Part shown: positions 22,636 to 35,045 of the stretch, in pieces
How positions within the stretch are numbered: the first letter of the stretch is position 1
How the letters are laid out: every line of letters begins with the position of its first letter
Origin: Earliella scabrosa
Taxonomy: Eukaryota > Basidiomycota > Agaricomycetes > Polyporales > Polyporaceae
Assembly: GCA_022605405.1 (NCBI GenBank)
Contig: JABYQQ010000026.1
Coordinates: forward strand, 310,001 to 374,000
Reading direction: 5' to 3'
DNA: 64,000 nucleotides
Notes under the pieces: generated by a model
Told to the model about the DNA's origin: nothing
Database searches by the model: none
What the model saw: only the letters and a program-made list of their open reading frames with translations
Made by a program: the position numbers and the translations under genes

Positions 22636-25603
22636 TCAAGTTAGAATGATTCGTGTAGACAGGAACATTCCTTCTACCAACGCTAAGTCCGAGGGTTTTC
22701 CCGCAACGATCCCACCACGCAGGCCTGCCCGATATGCGCTGTTCATATGCATCAGCTTGACAGAGAAGAGGTATTCGCATACGACGGGGTGCTCGGAGCC
22801 GGAGTCTTTGTCTATCTGGTCGGTCAAATTGGACCAATGCCGTGGGGATATGTGGACCGCGACCGTATCGATGTAGTTGAATGACTCCTCCGGGATGGTG
22901 GAGAGCTGGCTTGGGAGAGCGAGCAATCCGTTCCATCGTGATCGATGTTGGCGCGCTTCGTTCCCCTCACCCCGGGCTACGTAAGACATGCCCGTGGTCA
23001 CGTTGTCGATCATGATATCCGAGCCTGCATCGACAGGAACATTGACGAAATTGGATGGAGGTAACAGGACGAGTGCCAGCTCGTCGTCGGTCATTAGACC
23101 TTCAGGAGTACACTGAGCCAATCCTGTCCAGGCTCCAGTGACCGTGTTCGTCAGAGTACGAGGAGCCCATCGGAATCCTGGGAACGGTAGTCTTGCGGAA
23201 GAAATCTGAGAGCCAAAGATAATATCCACAGGCAGCGTCTTGAATTCCGTCAGGAATACCCTCATCCTCGCGTCTGCTCCCTCCTGGTCCAGTAACTTCG
23301 AGACGTTCACGTCCATGAGTGCGGCCACCGCGACTGTCTCATCCTCCGGCTTGCTGGTCGTGCGTCTGCCGAGCAAGTAGACGACCTGTCGGAACTGGTG
23401 TCGTCCGCTTGACCACTGGCTGTTCTTCATCAACATCATATTCAAGAGCGTATCGGTGTAGTGCAGTAAGAGGGGGTCGGAAGGTACTTGAATGCCGAGA
23501 GATGACGGGACTGGCTTCATACTGGTTGCCCATGCGTCGCTCAGGCGTGAGTCGGGGAAGAGGCCGTCCGCGAACTCAAAATGCAGTTCACGAGCCAGCA
23601 CCGCCTCTTGCAGGGTCCATATACGCTGCATCCAAGCGGACGTCTGGATACGGAAGGTGATCTCTTTGATTGGGGCCGTAGATGTGCAGAGGGATCGGAT
23701 GCCGTCATCGAACACGACGACCGCGTCCGCACGCCGGTATGTCTCCGCCATGAGCCGAATCGCGCTCTTTCGGAGGTCCTTCTTCTCCGGAACGCACAGG
23801 GAGTCCACCCAGAAGGCTCCGTCGGGAACAAGTTGTCGGGCATACCCAGCGATGCGCGATATCTGGCAGATAGGCAGCCCAGTTTCGGTAGTGCTACCCA
23901 ATCCGTCGGCCCAGACATGAGAGATCGCGACGTAGGGACCGTCGTCCGCGCAGCGCACGGAGAGACTTTGCCCGTCGTACACCATGATAGGGATCCGGTC
24001 GGAGGAAAGGATCCCGTACACGGGAGCTAATGACGGTGAAAGGAAGGCGCATGATGAAGCGGGGCAGGTTGGAGTGTGGCGGGTGACGTACTCGGCGGTG
24101 TCGAGATTATGCCATTCGACGCATCGATCGGACGTGCAGGTTGCATGCTCCGAGTCGTTGGTGGGGTTCCTGTTGTACGGGAAGAATGTGCTCGCATACG
24201 CGAGTGTGAAGAGGTTAGAACGGAGCAACACCGCATATGGGCACCATCCGTTCGCAAGCAGCTTCTTCTGGTACACATCCACACCGACGGCCAAGCTGGC
24301 ATAATTGTCCGTGCCGGTAGAAAGCAGGGACAAGCTGATGTCTGAGTTCATCTGCTGTCTCAGGTCGGGGGAGAACCCATCTTGAACTGAGATCACGAAA
24401 TGGTAGAGCCACTGGGAGAGGGTGGCCAGACTTGCAAAGACTTCGCCAATGCCGTTTTGACAGTGTTCTCCTGCACCACTATCGACGGTGTCCCATCGCT
24501 CGCCATTCCGGGACAGCATCTCCTCATTGATCGCCTGCAGGGCCCAGCTGACCGTGTCCTGCGCACTACGGTACCATCGACTGACCCACTGACTATCCCG
24601 GTTGGAGGGGTGCGCGAAGAGCCAATGGAAAATGAGCGCGGAGATCTTTGCACCTGTCATGACAAAAGCTCCATCGGGTTGAGACGTCAGGAGAAGTGAC
24701 TCGGAGATACGCAAGTCAGTAATGGACTCGAGCACTCCGAAGGATAGTGCGCTCTGCCAGAGCGCCAAATAACCCCTCCGAGTCTTCATGGTAGCACGGC
24801 GGAGCCAGACGTACGCACTGAGGGAGGTGGAACGGGAGTAGCCATCATGCGAGCCTCCGAGCCAGACCATGTCCGGAAGGTACAAGAGGTCGGTGCACGA
24901 CGACTCGTGACAGGGATGGTCCTCGAACGACGCGATGGGCGCATGATCTAACTCTGTGTGAGCACGCACAGCATAGACGGTACAGAGTACTCACCATCGA
25001 AAGACGCAGTAGGCGGAGGAATCCCCTCTTTCTGTGACCGGGCAGACCAGGGCATTGGAGTCCACTTGATGAACTGCACCTCGCTCTGCCAGTGAGCGAC
25101 AAAGCTACCTAAGGCTGCCTCGACGAACGACAGTCCCTTCTCTGCGTCATCACTCCGACTGTATCGGAGGTGCAGAAACGTCACGGGGACGAGGATCAGG
25201 TCCACAAGTTCATCCCTCCGAGTGCGTTGGACTTCTGTGAACCCTTCATTGCACATGCAGAGCAGGCAATCGAGTATGCGGTCCGACGGCGTGGATGTCC
25301 GGCGGGCAGATGAGAATGGGGAAATGAAGTGCCGCTCGAATAGGATGTCAAATAGCGTCGAGACAGCAATGCCGGATCTCGTGTGAGACTTCTGGTCTCC
25401 CGAAGCCAGCTCGTTCGCTACTCGAAGGAGTAACAATACTAGCTCTTTCTCGCTGATGGGTGTAGCTTCGGATGTACGAATGTTCGGGAGTGTACTTTGA
25501 CCGCCTTGCATGGTGTAAGTCTGAGCAGCACACGTGTCAGAGAGTAGAGGTAGAAAGACAATGGAGACGGTGGGGGACTCACGATTCTGCTGGACGACGA
25601 CAT
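22636..25603 (-). CDS. HET-domain (heterokaryon incompatibility-type) protein
   Basis: Protein of about 954 aa. Exons 25603-25583, 25520-24995, 24953-22636; introns of 62 and 41 nt. A HET domain begins near residue 525 with YVAISHVWADG, continues with FWVDSLCVP near 565, then a YRRADAVVVFDDG block and RIWTLQEAVLA. HET domains trigger vegetative-incompatibility cell death in ascomycetes; in agaricomycetes they are abundant and their role is mostly untested. The long N-terminal half is helical with no recognised domain. The first 7-codon exon is inferred from a good splice pair; an alternative start at 25511 skips it. A TATA-like element at 25655-25664 is about 52 bp upstream of the 25603 start. 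Confidence 0.85.
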
Positions 25604-26840
25604 GGCTGGCCTTGAGTGAGGTGGGGCAGGATGCATGCTACGAACACACTCCAGATATATTTATCGCGGAACAATCACCGTGAGCAATGTGCGGCATCCC
25701 TGTGAATATATGGCGTTCGTGAGTTTAAGTTTAGATTCAGCGACTGATAGTGAAAACGGACCCTCCGACGTCCAAGGAGGCATGGAAGCTTCATGTGCAC
25801 CGCAGAACCAAGACCTCATGAGTTTAGAAGTGCTCGAGAGATTAATGACATGATCAACTGGAAAACACCACGTCATAACAGCGCGTACGCTCATGATATA
25901 TGGAAGTGACGACTCTGTTCTCATGGGCCAAAATCCGGCTGTCCACCTTGCGAACCCCAACGAGACATATGGGATGCTCAGAACGATGGTCAATGTGAAA
26001 ATGCACATCAAACGACGACCTGAATTTTCCATCGTGCTGTACATCGATTCGAGTCGTTACGTCAGAATGATACGTGCCAGAGTGCAAGACCCTGCAACTA
26101 ATGGGGGTGTGGCCTCCTGACTGCCCGGACATTCCTTCCATTGTGAGAGGACGGCCGGGAAGAGGTACTCGCAAGTGACTGGTGAGCTGCCTGAGTCCGA
26201 GTCACCCCAGGCAGGGGCTCGGACCACCAGTCAGGTCCCATAGTTGCACATGGGAAACATGCCTGAGGGGTAGTCTACCACTAGGACCAGTGTCCCCTTG
26301 GTTCCAAACCCGGTACGACCGCTTCAGGATGACCGCCCTCTGCATGGTCGTACACTCTGTGCATGATGTCCTTGGGAACCACCCTGAAGACGTCTCCTTC
26401 CTGAGTCATCGGCTCCGTCGCTGTTGACTGGTACCTGTACTCGTAGGTCTATGTACTTGCTCCTCACCAACGTACGCGCGTTGCGTCCGAGGACACTAGT
26501 ACATGGTAGGTATAAGTACTTCGTACTGTCTTCATATGCGCTGCCCGTTCTGTTTTACTCTTCCGTATAGGAGGGTACTCAATAACATACCGCTTGACAT
26601 TGCGTCAATCCGTGACTTTCTGGACAGTATGAACGGAGCATATAATTTACTATGTTCGCCCTCGTATTCTCAGGGCAGCGTAGTATCAGGATTCAATGCT
26701 ACGATAGATAAAATGACATGATGGACTGAGTACACTACAGAATAAGCTCTCAATACCGAAGACATCGTCAGCAGAAACTTCATACTCTTCAAGACGTCCG
26801 AAGCTGATGCATTCTACACATTACACACCGAGACCCCGCA
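25604..26840. other. Intergenic region bordering cassette B
   Basis: 1.24 kb with no convincing gene. It is the left border of the TET/JBP gene region. I saw no obvious terminal inverted repeat here, but its partner would lie outside the window. Confidence 0.4.
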
Positions 26841-27639
26841 CTACCCACCCTCCTCCGCTGATTGCTTTTGTTGCGATGTTGCGCTATCTTGCTGGCGGCT
26901 TGCGTGCTGACCAAACGTCGGAGCCGGCGGCGGATATGGCGGCATTGGCGGCGGTTGGCGATACGGTGGCGGCATGACATTGCCAGGATACGGAGGGAAC
27001 CCATGAGGGGGGCCGTATGCTTGTCCCGGAGCCATGTACCCTCCCGGCACATTCATACCGTAAGGCGGCCGCTGACCTGCGTAGTATGGAGGAGGGGCGA
27101 GATGAGAATAGTGATATGTGCCGGTATATTGGGGATATGGGTGATGGTCATACGGCCCATACGGATGCCCGTGCATGGCTCCCGCTTGACGTCGAATGTC
27201 CTCGCGCGCAACACGCAGACCATACGCGCGCGTCTGTTCCACATCGGGTGGGACATCGCCGCGGGCATGCGGAAGTGGGTCCGCGCCCGCGCGCCATGGG
27301 ACGTCGGTGCGGGGTTCTGAGAGCATGTCGCCGCGGGTGTGCGGTGGCGCGTCGGTACTGGCGTTCGAGGGAGCGTCCGCACGAGTGGTGAAGGGAGCAT
27401 GAGAGCCGGTGTGCGAGGGACCGTCGGCGCGAGCGTGCGTTGTCCCCTCGGAGTGGACGTGCGAGGGACCGTCGGCGCGAGCTTGCCTTGTCGCCTCGGA
27501 GCGGACGTGTGAGGGACCGTCGGAGACGGCGCGCGATGGAATCTCGGTGGGAATGTGCGAGGGGACGTTCGACCGCGCGTGCAAGGGAGCCTTGGCCGGG
27601 ACTTGCGAGAGGGAGTCAGCGGGAGCGTGCGATGGGACG

Positions 27640-27860
27640 TCAGCAGCGACGTCGGCGGGGACGTCGGCGGGGACGTCGGCGGGGACGTCGGCGGGGACGT
27701 CGGCGGGGACGTGCGAGGGGACGTCGGCGGGGACGTGCGAGGGGACGTGCGGGGGGACGTGCGAGGGGACGTCGGCGGGGACATGCGAGGGTACCTTGGC
27801 GGGGACATGTGAGGTGACGTCTGCGGGGACATGTGAGGAAACGTCGACGGGGACGCGCGA
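27640..27860. repeat. 12/24-bp GC-rich minisatellite in coding sequence
   Basis: Tandem units of GGGGACGTCGGC alternating with GGGGACGTGCGA variants. On the minus strand they encode alternating VPAD and VPSH blocks of the large gene. The plus strand is also open across the array. Confidence 0.85.
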
Positions 27861-30800
27861 GGACGTGTCGGCGGGGACGACACCGGTGGCAATACGCGAA
27901 GGGATGTCGGTCTGTTCGCGCCCTGCCTCCGCGTTGTTCGAGACCGGGAGTTGGGAGAGTGGACGATCCCCGTCTTCTGCACCATCCATCCGACGCAATT
28001 TCTTGGGACGCGGCATGGGAGCCTGAGGAAGGAGGAACTGTCAACTGTTGGAGCTACTGGAGATGGAAAGATGGCTCGCTTACCCTGTTTTCAGCCGTCT
28101 GCCCTGGCGCTGACGCAGTAAGATCGGAGCTATCGGGGGAGACTGGGTCGACGGCACGACCCTTGCCCTTACTCTGCGTTGTTGAGCTATGGTCCACCTC
28201 CAGAGCAGAGCTTGGCTTGGGGTGGGCCTTCATACCGAGCATATCGAGCGCATCCGGCATGTCAATGTCGGAGTCTTCCAAGTTCAGCAGGCTATTCGCC
28301 GACGCTTTCCGCTTGAGTGGCTGACCTCGGCGCAGCCCAGATGCGCTGTCGTTCTCGGATGAGTCGTCGCTGATTATCATCGTGTCGGCGGGCCTTCCCT
28401 CACGCGGGGCATCCCTCCGGGGCGTGTCATGGATCCGGACGTTCACGGCGCGGAAGCGGACTCCGGTCTGCTGAGGGGGCCGCGAGCTTTCCGGAGCTGG
28501 AGATGCGCTCTTTGGTAGAGCGGTCTTTGAGGTACGAGGCGGAGGAGTCGACGGAGGAACGTCGTCCTCATCCGCGTCGGCCGTCCTGACCCGGTTGGCC
28601 TTGACGTCGACCTTGGCCTTAGCCTTGACCTTGGCCTTGGCCTTGGTCTTGACTTTCTGCGCGTCCTCGTCCTTGTCCTCGCCCTCGTCCTCGTCCTTGT
28701 CCTCGTTCTTGTCCCGACCCCGGTCTCGGTTCCGGTCCCTTACGTCGTCGTGGTCGTGGTCCTCGCCCTCGTCCTCGTCCTCGTCCTGGTCCTCGTCCTG
28801 GTCGTTCTCGTCCTCGTCCTCGTCCTCGTCCTGATCCCGGGGTCTCCGAGTCTTGCTACGAGCCGTCCGCACTGCGGTTGATGCTACGGCCTCGACATCC
28901 GAGTCTTCCGACGGCAGTGACGGAAGACCGGCGTAGTCTATCTTGCCGTTCACATACTGCCGCACGCCGCATTCATGTAAGGCGTTGGGAGGGGGAGGAG
29001 CGCCGTATATAACGGGATGCAGGGACTTGGTGAGTTCTGCAGAACACGTTAATCGTCGTGCGCCCGTCATGTCATTTGAGAGACTGACCTGTTGTCTGCC
29101 CCTGATGCAGGACAAAACGCAGCGGATGCGGATTGTCGCGGTCCATGATCGCGTCTACCAGAGCCTTCAAAGCCGGACCGCCTAACCCTTGTATACCTTT
29201 GGAACGCTTCTTCGGCTTGTCCTGGTTCGGATTGGGAAACGTGATAGGGTACGGGACGCCATGAAGTTGAATGCCGAGGTTTCCGAGGATGTTGACGAGC
29301 TGCCTGCAGGGAAAGTTGGTGGCGTCGTACAGGGGTTCAGCGCAGGGTCCCAACAGGCCTTCAGGAGAGAGCACGTGGGATGACCGTCGACTATCAGTCA
29401 ACCACAACTAACGCGAGCTTCAACTAGTCGACTTACGGGCTAATCTTCGAAACTGGGCAGTCACGAACTTCGCTCGACCGCTTGTCGGAGGTGCTTTGAT
29501 GTTCTCCGGGAGCTTGTACTGGTCAAGGCCGTCGGTGCCGCTGTTTGAGGCGTGCGTCGGATCGTCCTGCGCCGCTCGAGTCCGAGAGGCCGCATCGCCC
29601 AGTCTATGATTTGTGAGGCGAGCGATCCGGTCCTCCGCAACGTCTGCGTTATCTTCGTAGAGCAAGTCGCCTAGCTCAAGGTCGACATGGTTGCTGCGCG
29701 AGGCATGAGCTCCGGTATACATGACCAATGATCCCACTCACTAGATGTGCGTCTTGAAGCTCCCGATGACTGCGTTGTCGTCAATGCGCAGTCGTGTACG
29801 GAAAAACTGGGTATCGCCTAGTCAGGCCGCGCGAGCATTGTTGAGACAATTGAGACTTACGTCTTTGGCATGGCGGGTAGTAAACAGCTTCGCAAGCCCT
29901 GCGTCGGAGTTGACGTTGCTGCCGGCAACAATCAAGGCGGCGCTGAAGTCATAGATGTCCTCGGCCTCCTTGAGCTACCAGACCTCGGTCAGTTCTGCTG
30001 CTGCTGTAGCATACGCGTGCGACGTACTATGGGTTCGAGCTTTCGCAGCAGCCCGTTGAAGTCCTGCTTGCGCTGGCCAACAGTCGTAACACTAGTGGCG
30101 TTCAGATCTTCGAGAAGGCGGAACTTCTCCAGAATTTTCTTGGCGTTGTCGCCGTAGGCCTCCTTGAATGCGTCGTAGGCAAGAAGGCGCAACTGGACGT
30201 CCTTCTTGGCATCTAGGGGCGGACGTCGATGTTAATCGGTGACTTCGTAGACAATACACCGAGATTATAACTTACTTTCGCGTGCCGCTGTAAACGAAAC
30301 AGATAGTCGTCAGATAGGCGTCAGAGTCAGACGGACATGCAAAGGTCTCACCATCTGACACTCTGGAAAGCTCCTCAAGGGCATTTACCTTGTAATACCG
30401 CTCGTATACGTTCCACATGTTCTTGTGGAGATGCGTCCGGGAGCGTGCGATTGACCACTGGTCGAAGATCTGACCGACGGCAAGTCCGGTCTTTGCAGAG
30501 ACGTCCTTGGCTATCTTGATAGTCTCTTGGAGGCCGTCGGCGAGGATGTCAAGGTTGGCGTTAGAGATACGGCCCGGAGCCCGCGCTTCATCGTCGTCTG
30601 GGATGAGATCGCTGAGTGTGAAGAAGACCGAGTCGTCGACGTCCGCTGCAGCAGAATCCATACTGCTGCCAACGTCCTGCGTGACCGGAGGTCAGGATTG
30701 GATCCAACAGCTCAGGGGGAAAATCTCAGACTTACCCGTGCTTTCCCCTTGTCGATGCGTCTTGTTGGCGTCGGAGAGGCGGAGACGTGCGGAGGATCAT

Positions 30801-32099
30801 GAGCGCTGGCGTAGGAGAGAGTGCTGGAGGATGCCCTAATTTCGGTCTTGTGCGTCCTGGCGCGTAGCTCCTCACGACCGTCCGATGGACCGGGAGTCGG
30901 TTGGTCGTAACTGACGTCCTTGTCCAGATAACCGAAGACGTCCGCAGGGAGGTTCTGGGGTACGTCTTGGTGTTGCTCCCCTGGAGGGTCCGAGCGGCGC
31001 TCCCGGGGAACCTCTGCGAGGGGCTCCCCAGGTACGCCCCCGCGGGGCTCCTCCGGGCCATCCCCGCGGCGGCGAACGAGAGGGTCCTCGAGGATGTCCG
31101 CAGGAGGATGGATGCCATTGTGACCAACGGTGTGCCCTGGTTCACCCTGCGCAAGAGGCGGCGCTGGGTAGAAGTTTGCGCCGAGGTCGACTGGTGGGTT
31201 AAGGAGAGGATCATGGTTAATGTTGGGTGGAAATTCCAAGGGAGGGAGTTGCTCGGGATTGAGGCCGTAATTGTTTTGGCGGGGGTATGGAGGCTCGTAG
31301 CCGTGAGGCGGGTACTGGAGGAGGTCGTTGGGAAACGCCCCGGGATGAACAGGAGCGTAATTGCGGTGATGGTGTAGCGCATGCGCCATCGGATTCCACG
31401 GTTGACCGTGCATCTCTGGAGGCACATGCATTGATGAGTACTCAGTCATAAATTGGTATAAAGCGATGAGCGCACCTGCTTCCCAGAAAGGTACTTGAAT
31501 GGTGCTTCCAGGGCCTCCCGGTGGGTGGTGGCGGATGGCCTCACGAGGCAATGGATGCTGACCGTGATCGACAGTACGCGGATCGAGTTGCGCGCCCGGA
31601 ACCCCTGCGAGCACGTCTGGTTCGTTGTCGTGAGGGGCGGGGTAGGAGGGGGTCCCTGCAGGAAAGACGTAGCGGTTGTCGTTCTGGTCATGACGGGGAT
31701 AGACTTCCTGTCTGTGATGCGTTTGTTCTGCGCGAAATGGCGGGTCCTGGTGTCCAAGAAGATCGCGCCGTTCGTCCGGTTGAGCTCGCGCACCCCGTAG
31801 GGGGGAGGTTACCTTGCCGGCTTGCTTCCCGACGGCTGCGGGGCGGAGGCCAGCATGGAGGTCGTTGGAAGAGAGCTCCTCACCGACACGCCCCGAAGCG
31901 TCCTCGGTGATATCCATGGGATCGTCCCCCCCAGCACTGGCCATCGGACCCTCCTCGCGCACATCCTGGCGGCCGTCCTTGTTGACACCCTGGCCGTCAT
32001 CCACGCGCACATTCTCACCGACTGCCCGGCCTCCCCTGGGTGCCTCGCCGACGTCCATTTGATCGTCGACGCGAACGCTGTCGCCGACATCCATCGGAA

Positions 32100-32550
32100 C
32101 GTCGTTGCGGATGCCGTCGCGGCCGTCGATGGCGAGGTCGTGGCGGGGGTCCTCGGGGACGTCTTTGCGGAGGTTGTCGCGGAGGTCCTTGGGGACGTCG
32201 TCGGGAACGTCTCTGCGGAGGTCATCGCGGAGGTCTTTGGGGACGTCGTCGGGGACATCTCTGCGAAGGTCGTCGCGGAGGTCCTTGGGGACGTCGCTGG
32301 GGACGTCTTTGCGGAGGGTGTCGGGGACGTTATCGGGGACGTCGTCGGGGACATCGATGCGGGCATCGCTGCGGCTGGGATCGTCTCGGACGTCGTGGCG
32401 GAGGTCGCTGCGACTGGGATCGTCTCGGACGTCGTGGCGGAGGTCGTCGCCGACGTCTTTGCGGAGGTCGTCGCCGATGTCTTTGCGGAGGTCGTCGCCG
32501 ATGTCTTTGCGGAGGTCGTCGCCGACGTCTTTGCGGAGGTCGTCGCCGAC
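32100..32550. repeat. 24-bp coding minisatellite, left of the insertion
   Basis: Near-identical 24-bp units (minus-strand reading GDDLRKDV/I) are repeated about five times at 32430-32550, with degenerate related units down to 32100. The same repeat continues on the other side of the KDZ element at 53180-53460, showing that both flanks were one exon. Confidence 0.85.
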
Positions 32551-32559
32551 GTTTCCGGG
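32551..32559. repeat. Target-site duplication, left copy
   Basis: GTTTCCGGG, directly repeated at 53163-53171 on the other side of the element. Read on the minus strand both copies encode Pro-Gly-Asn in the same frame of the interrupted gene. Confidence 0.8.
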
Positions 32560-32565
32560 AGCCCA

Positions 32566-32644
32566 TTCAGTAGAAATCCTCACGTTAGTGTTCGAGCCGG
32601 GCTGACAATTGCCCACTCCAGTGGGCCAGCCGGGCCCGACCGGG
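32566..32644 (+). repeat. Left terminal inverted repeat of the KDZ element
   Basis: Starts TTCAGTAGAAAT and runs through GAGCCGGGCTGACAATTGCC. It matches the reverse complement of 53077-53156 with one single-base indel and a handful of substitutions. Confidence 0.9.
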
Positions 32645-33004
32645 CATAATATATGCCCACATGTATGTCCCGGCCGGGACGTAAATGCATTGACACGAAC
32701 ATATCCCGGCCGGGAACAGCTGCCTGCCCACTGCTGTATACCGGCCGGGAGGAAGTAAAGCACCACTAAGAGTATATAAATAGAGTGTTCTGCTATGTAG
32801 GAGGGTGTGTTATGGTAGTGCTGTAGTGTAGGAACGTGAACGCAGCCTGGCTGGCATGTATTTTCAGCCAGACAACCAATTTACCCTGATGGTGTATCAA
32901 GGTGCTCTGCGGTTGCACCAGCCCAAAATGCGCTACCTGGGCACTGGCTAGCCATCATGAGGTGCTCAAGAATACGCTGCACCCTTGAGCAGCGTGAGAC
33001 ACCT

Positions 33005-33885
33005 CCAAGATGAGTGAGAGATGTGCTCCTACCTCGAGCCGGGTTGACCGGCCTGCTCACACCAGCGGCACCTGGGATACGATCTGGGGGTGCGCCAACC
33101 CTGAAGTCACTACCCAGACACCGTGATGCCTTTTCGGACTGGTTGCACAGCAGACCGGGGCGGTATTCAGCCAGATGGAGAGAGAGATGTGCTTCTGTCT
33201 AGAGCCGGGCGCACCGGCTTGCTCACACCAGCGGCACCTGGGATACGATCTGGGGGTGCGCCAACCCTGAAGTAACTACCCAGACACCGTAATGCCTTTT
33301 CGGACTGGTTGCACAGCAGACCGGGGCGGTATTCAACCAGATGGAGAGAGAGATGTGCTCCTACCTCTAGCCGGGTCACCCGGCTTGCTCACACCAGCGG
33401 TACCCGGAATACAATCTGGGTGTGCGCCGGCCCTGGGCTGACTACCCAGACACCATAATGCCCTCCGAAACTGGTTGCACAGCAGACCGGGACAGTATTC
33501 AACCAGATGGAGAGAGAGATGTGCTCCTACCTCTAGCCGGGTCACCCGGCTTGCTCACACCAGCGGTACCCGGAATACAATCTGGGTGTGCGCCGGCCCT
33601 GGGCTGACTACCCAGACACCATAATGCCCTCTGGAACTGGTTGCACAGCAGACCAGGACAGTATTCAACCAGATGGAGAGAGAGATGTGCTCCTACCTCG
33701 AGCCGGGTCGCCCGGCTTGCTGACACCAGCGGTACCCGGAATAACAATCTGGGTGTGCGCCCATCCTGGGATGATCACCCAGCCACCATAATGCCTTCCC
33801 GCACAAATTGCGAAGCACACCGACAGCACACTCTGCCCCAATGGAGCGTGAGATGTGCTCCTACCTCCAGCCGGGTTGACCGGCT
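33005..33885 (+). repeat. Left subterminal 166-bp tandem array
   Basis: About five head-to-tail units with a period of 166 bp (the string GAGAGAGATGTGCTCCTACC recurs near 33344, 33510 and 33676). Each unit includes a near-perfect palindrome such as AGCCGGGTCACCCGGCT. The same family occurs in the opposite orientation at 51150-52520. It is noncoding; short open frames across it are repeats of one another. Confidence 0.9.
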
Positions 33886-34027
33886 TGGTCAGTCACTGCA
33901 TATCTACACATTTTCCCATCTGAACATTATGTCAAGTTGGATTGTATATTGCTGAGAGAGTAAACACATATATTGGCCGTCCCACATCTGCTTGCTCTGG
34001 CTGGACTACATTCCTGGCAGTGCCGAC

Positions 34028-34415
34028 ACCCCGGCCGGGGTACATGTGTTGCAACTTGGACGGCCCGGCCGGGGTACATCAGCTGCAATGCTAAGAGCCC
34101 GGCCGGGATACATACGTTGCAATGCAGACAGCCCGGCCGGCCTACATGTGTTGCCATGCTGAGACCCCGGCCGGGATACATACGTTGCAATGCAGACAGC
34201 CCGGCCGGCCTACATGTGTTGCCATGCTGAGAGCCCGGCCGGGATACAAACATTGCAACGTATGTATCCCGGCCGGGGTACATGTGTTGCAACTCGGACC
34301 GCCCGGCCGGGATACATACGTTGCAACGCAGACAGCCCGGCCGGGGTACATGTGTTGCAGTGCTGACAGCCCGGCCGGGGTACCGGTGTTGCAACGTGGA
34401 GAGCCCGGCCGGGGA
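34028..34415. repeat. 34-bp tandem array with CCCGGCCGGG palindromes
   Basis: About 11 units of 34 bp, each beginning CCCGGCCGG and continuing with a TACAT-x-x-GTTGCAA block. A looser continuation with the same palindrome runs from 34570 to 35045, with units such as CCCGGCCGGGCGAAACACA also spaced 34 bp. Very rich in CpG. Confidence 0.88.
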
Positions 34416-34569
34416 TGGTGACCAATCAGATTCTCTTATAGCACACTCGTCTATACATCTACATGCTGTCACACTTGTCTCAAGCACAGAATTATTTAGT
34501 GAGTAATATGTCTATACCTCTTTTATATTTGCAGTACTAAACTGTGTCTGTCAGTCACTCAAGGCAACC

Positions 34570-35045
34570 GGTATCCCGGCCGGGATCCCACAGTTAATCG
34601 TTATGCACACCAGCTGGTGAAGTTGCATGACCCAAGTTGAACCCCGGCTGCGCTGACATGGTCTGCACAGGTGTGTACCGGCCGGTGCACACGCCTGAAC
34701 ACGATGGTATCCCGGCCGGGTGTCCAGTAGTGCCATCCATGTTGCCCGGCCGGGCGAAACACATTGTCACCCGGGTAGCCCGGCCGGGCGAAACACATTG
34801 TCACCCGGGTAGCCCGGCTGGGCCAAACACATTGTCACCCAGGTAGCCCGGCCGGGCCGCACACATCGTCATGCTGGTACCCCGGCCGGGTGCACAGTGT
34901 CTCCACAGCAGTGGCCCGGCCGTCTGTGCAGCATTTCCACAGGAGCACACCGACCGGGACAAATGCATCTGTACTCAGGTATCCCGGCCGGGTGCACTCC
35001 ATCTGTACTGTGGTACCCCGGCTGGGTGTACCCCATCTATACACG
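34570..35045. repeat. Second CCCGGCCGGG repeat block
   Basis: About 11 copies of CCCGGCCGGG or one-base variants (for example CCCGGCTGGG), often 34-35 bp apart and followed by CACATTGTCACCCGGGTAG-like sequence. Related to, but diverged from, the array at 34028. Confidence 0.8.

Larger units (their letters stand above)
26841..32559 (-). pseudogene. 3' part of large gene split by the KDZ element
   Basis: Promoterless downstream part (about 1,724 codons) of a large gene; the 5' part is at 53163-54706. Exons: 32559-30736, 30676-30352, 30287-30276, 30212-30028, 29968-29861, 29806-29742, 29693-29437, 29358-29089, 29036-28084, 28022-26841. The conserved core (30.7-29.1 kb) contains GLAVGQIFDQW, HKNMWNVYERYY and SALIVAGSNVN-type helical motifs. 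It resembles a protein family I recall as widespread in agaricomycetes, function unknown. It is followed by an Asp/Glu-rich run, a Lys/Ala-rich basic run, a PSHVPADV minisatellite and a Pro/Tyr-rich tail. No internal stops, so it was intact when the element inserted. Nuclear location is likely from the basic and acidic tracts. Confidence 0.72.

Noticed and set aside
27409..28026. 205-codon plus-strand open frame over the minisatellite
   Set aside because: It is the antisense of a coding minisatellite; GC-rich repeats without stops open all frames.
31822..32649. 275-codon plus-strand open frame (Val/Ala/Asp repeats)
   Set aside because: Antisense shadow of the minus-strand exon of the split gene; extends into the terminal repeat.
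33005..33885. Short open frames of about 70 codons repeated in the 166-bp array
   Set aside because: They are copies of one noncoding satellite unit on either strand, with no start context or splicing.
33005..33885. CRISPR-like repeat-spacer array
   Set aside because: Units are contiguous 166-bp repeats without unique spacers, and the genome is fungal.
34028..35045. Coding potential of the CCCGGCCGGG arrays
   Set aside because: Open frames with Pro-Gly-Tyr repeats occur on both strands because the unit lacks stops; no gene features.
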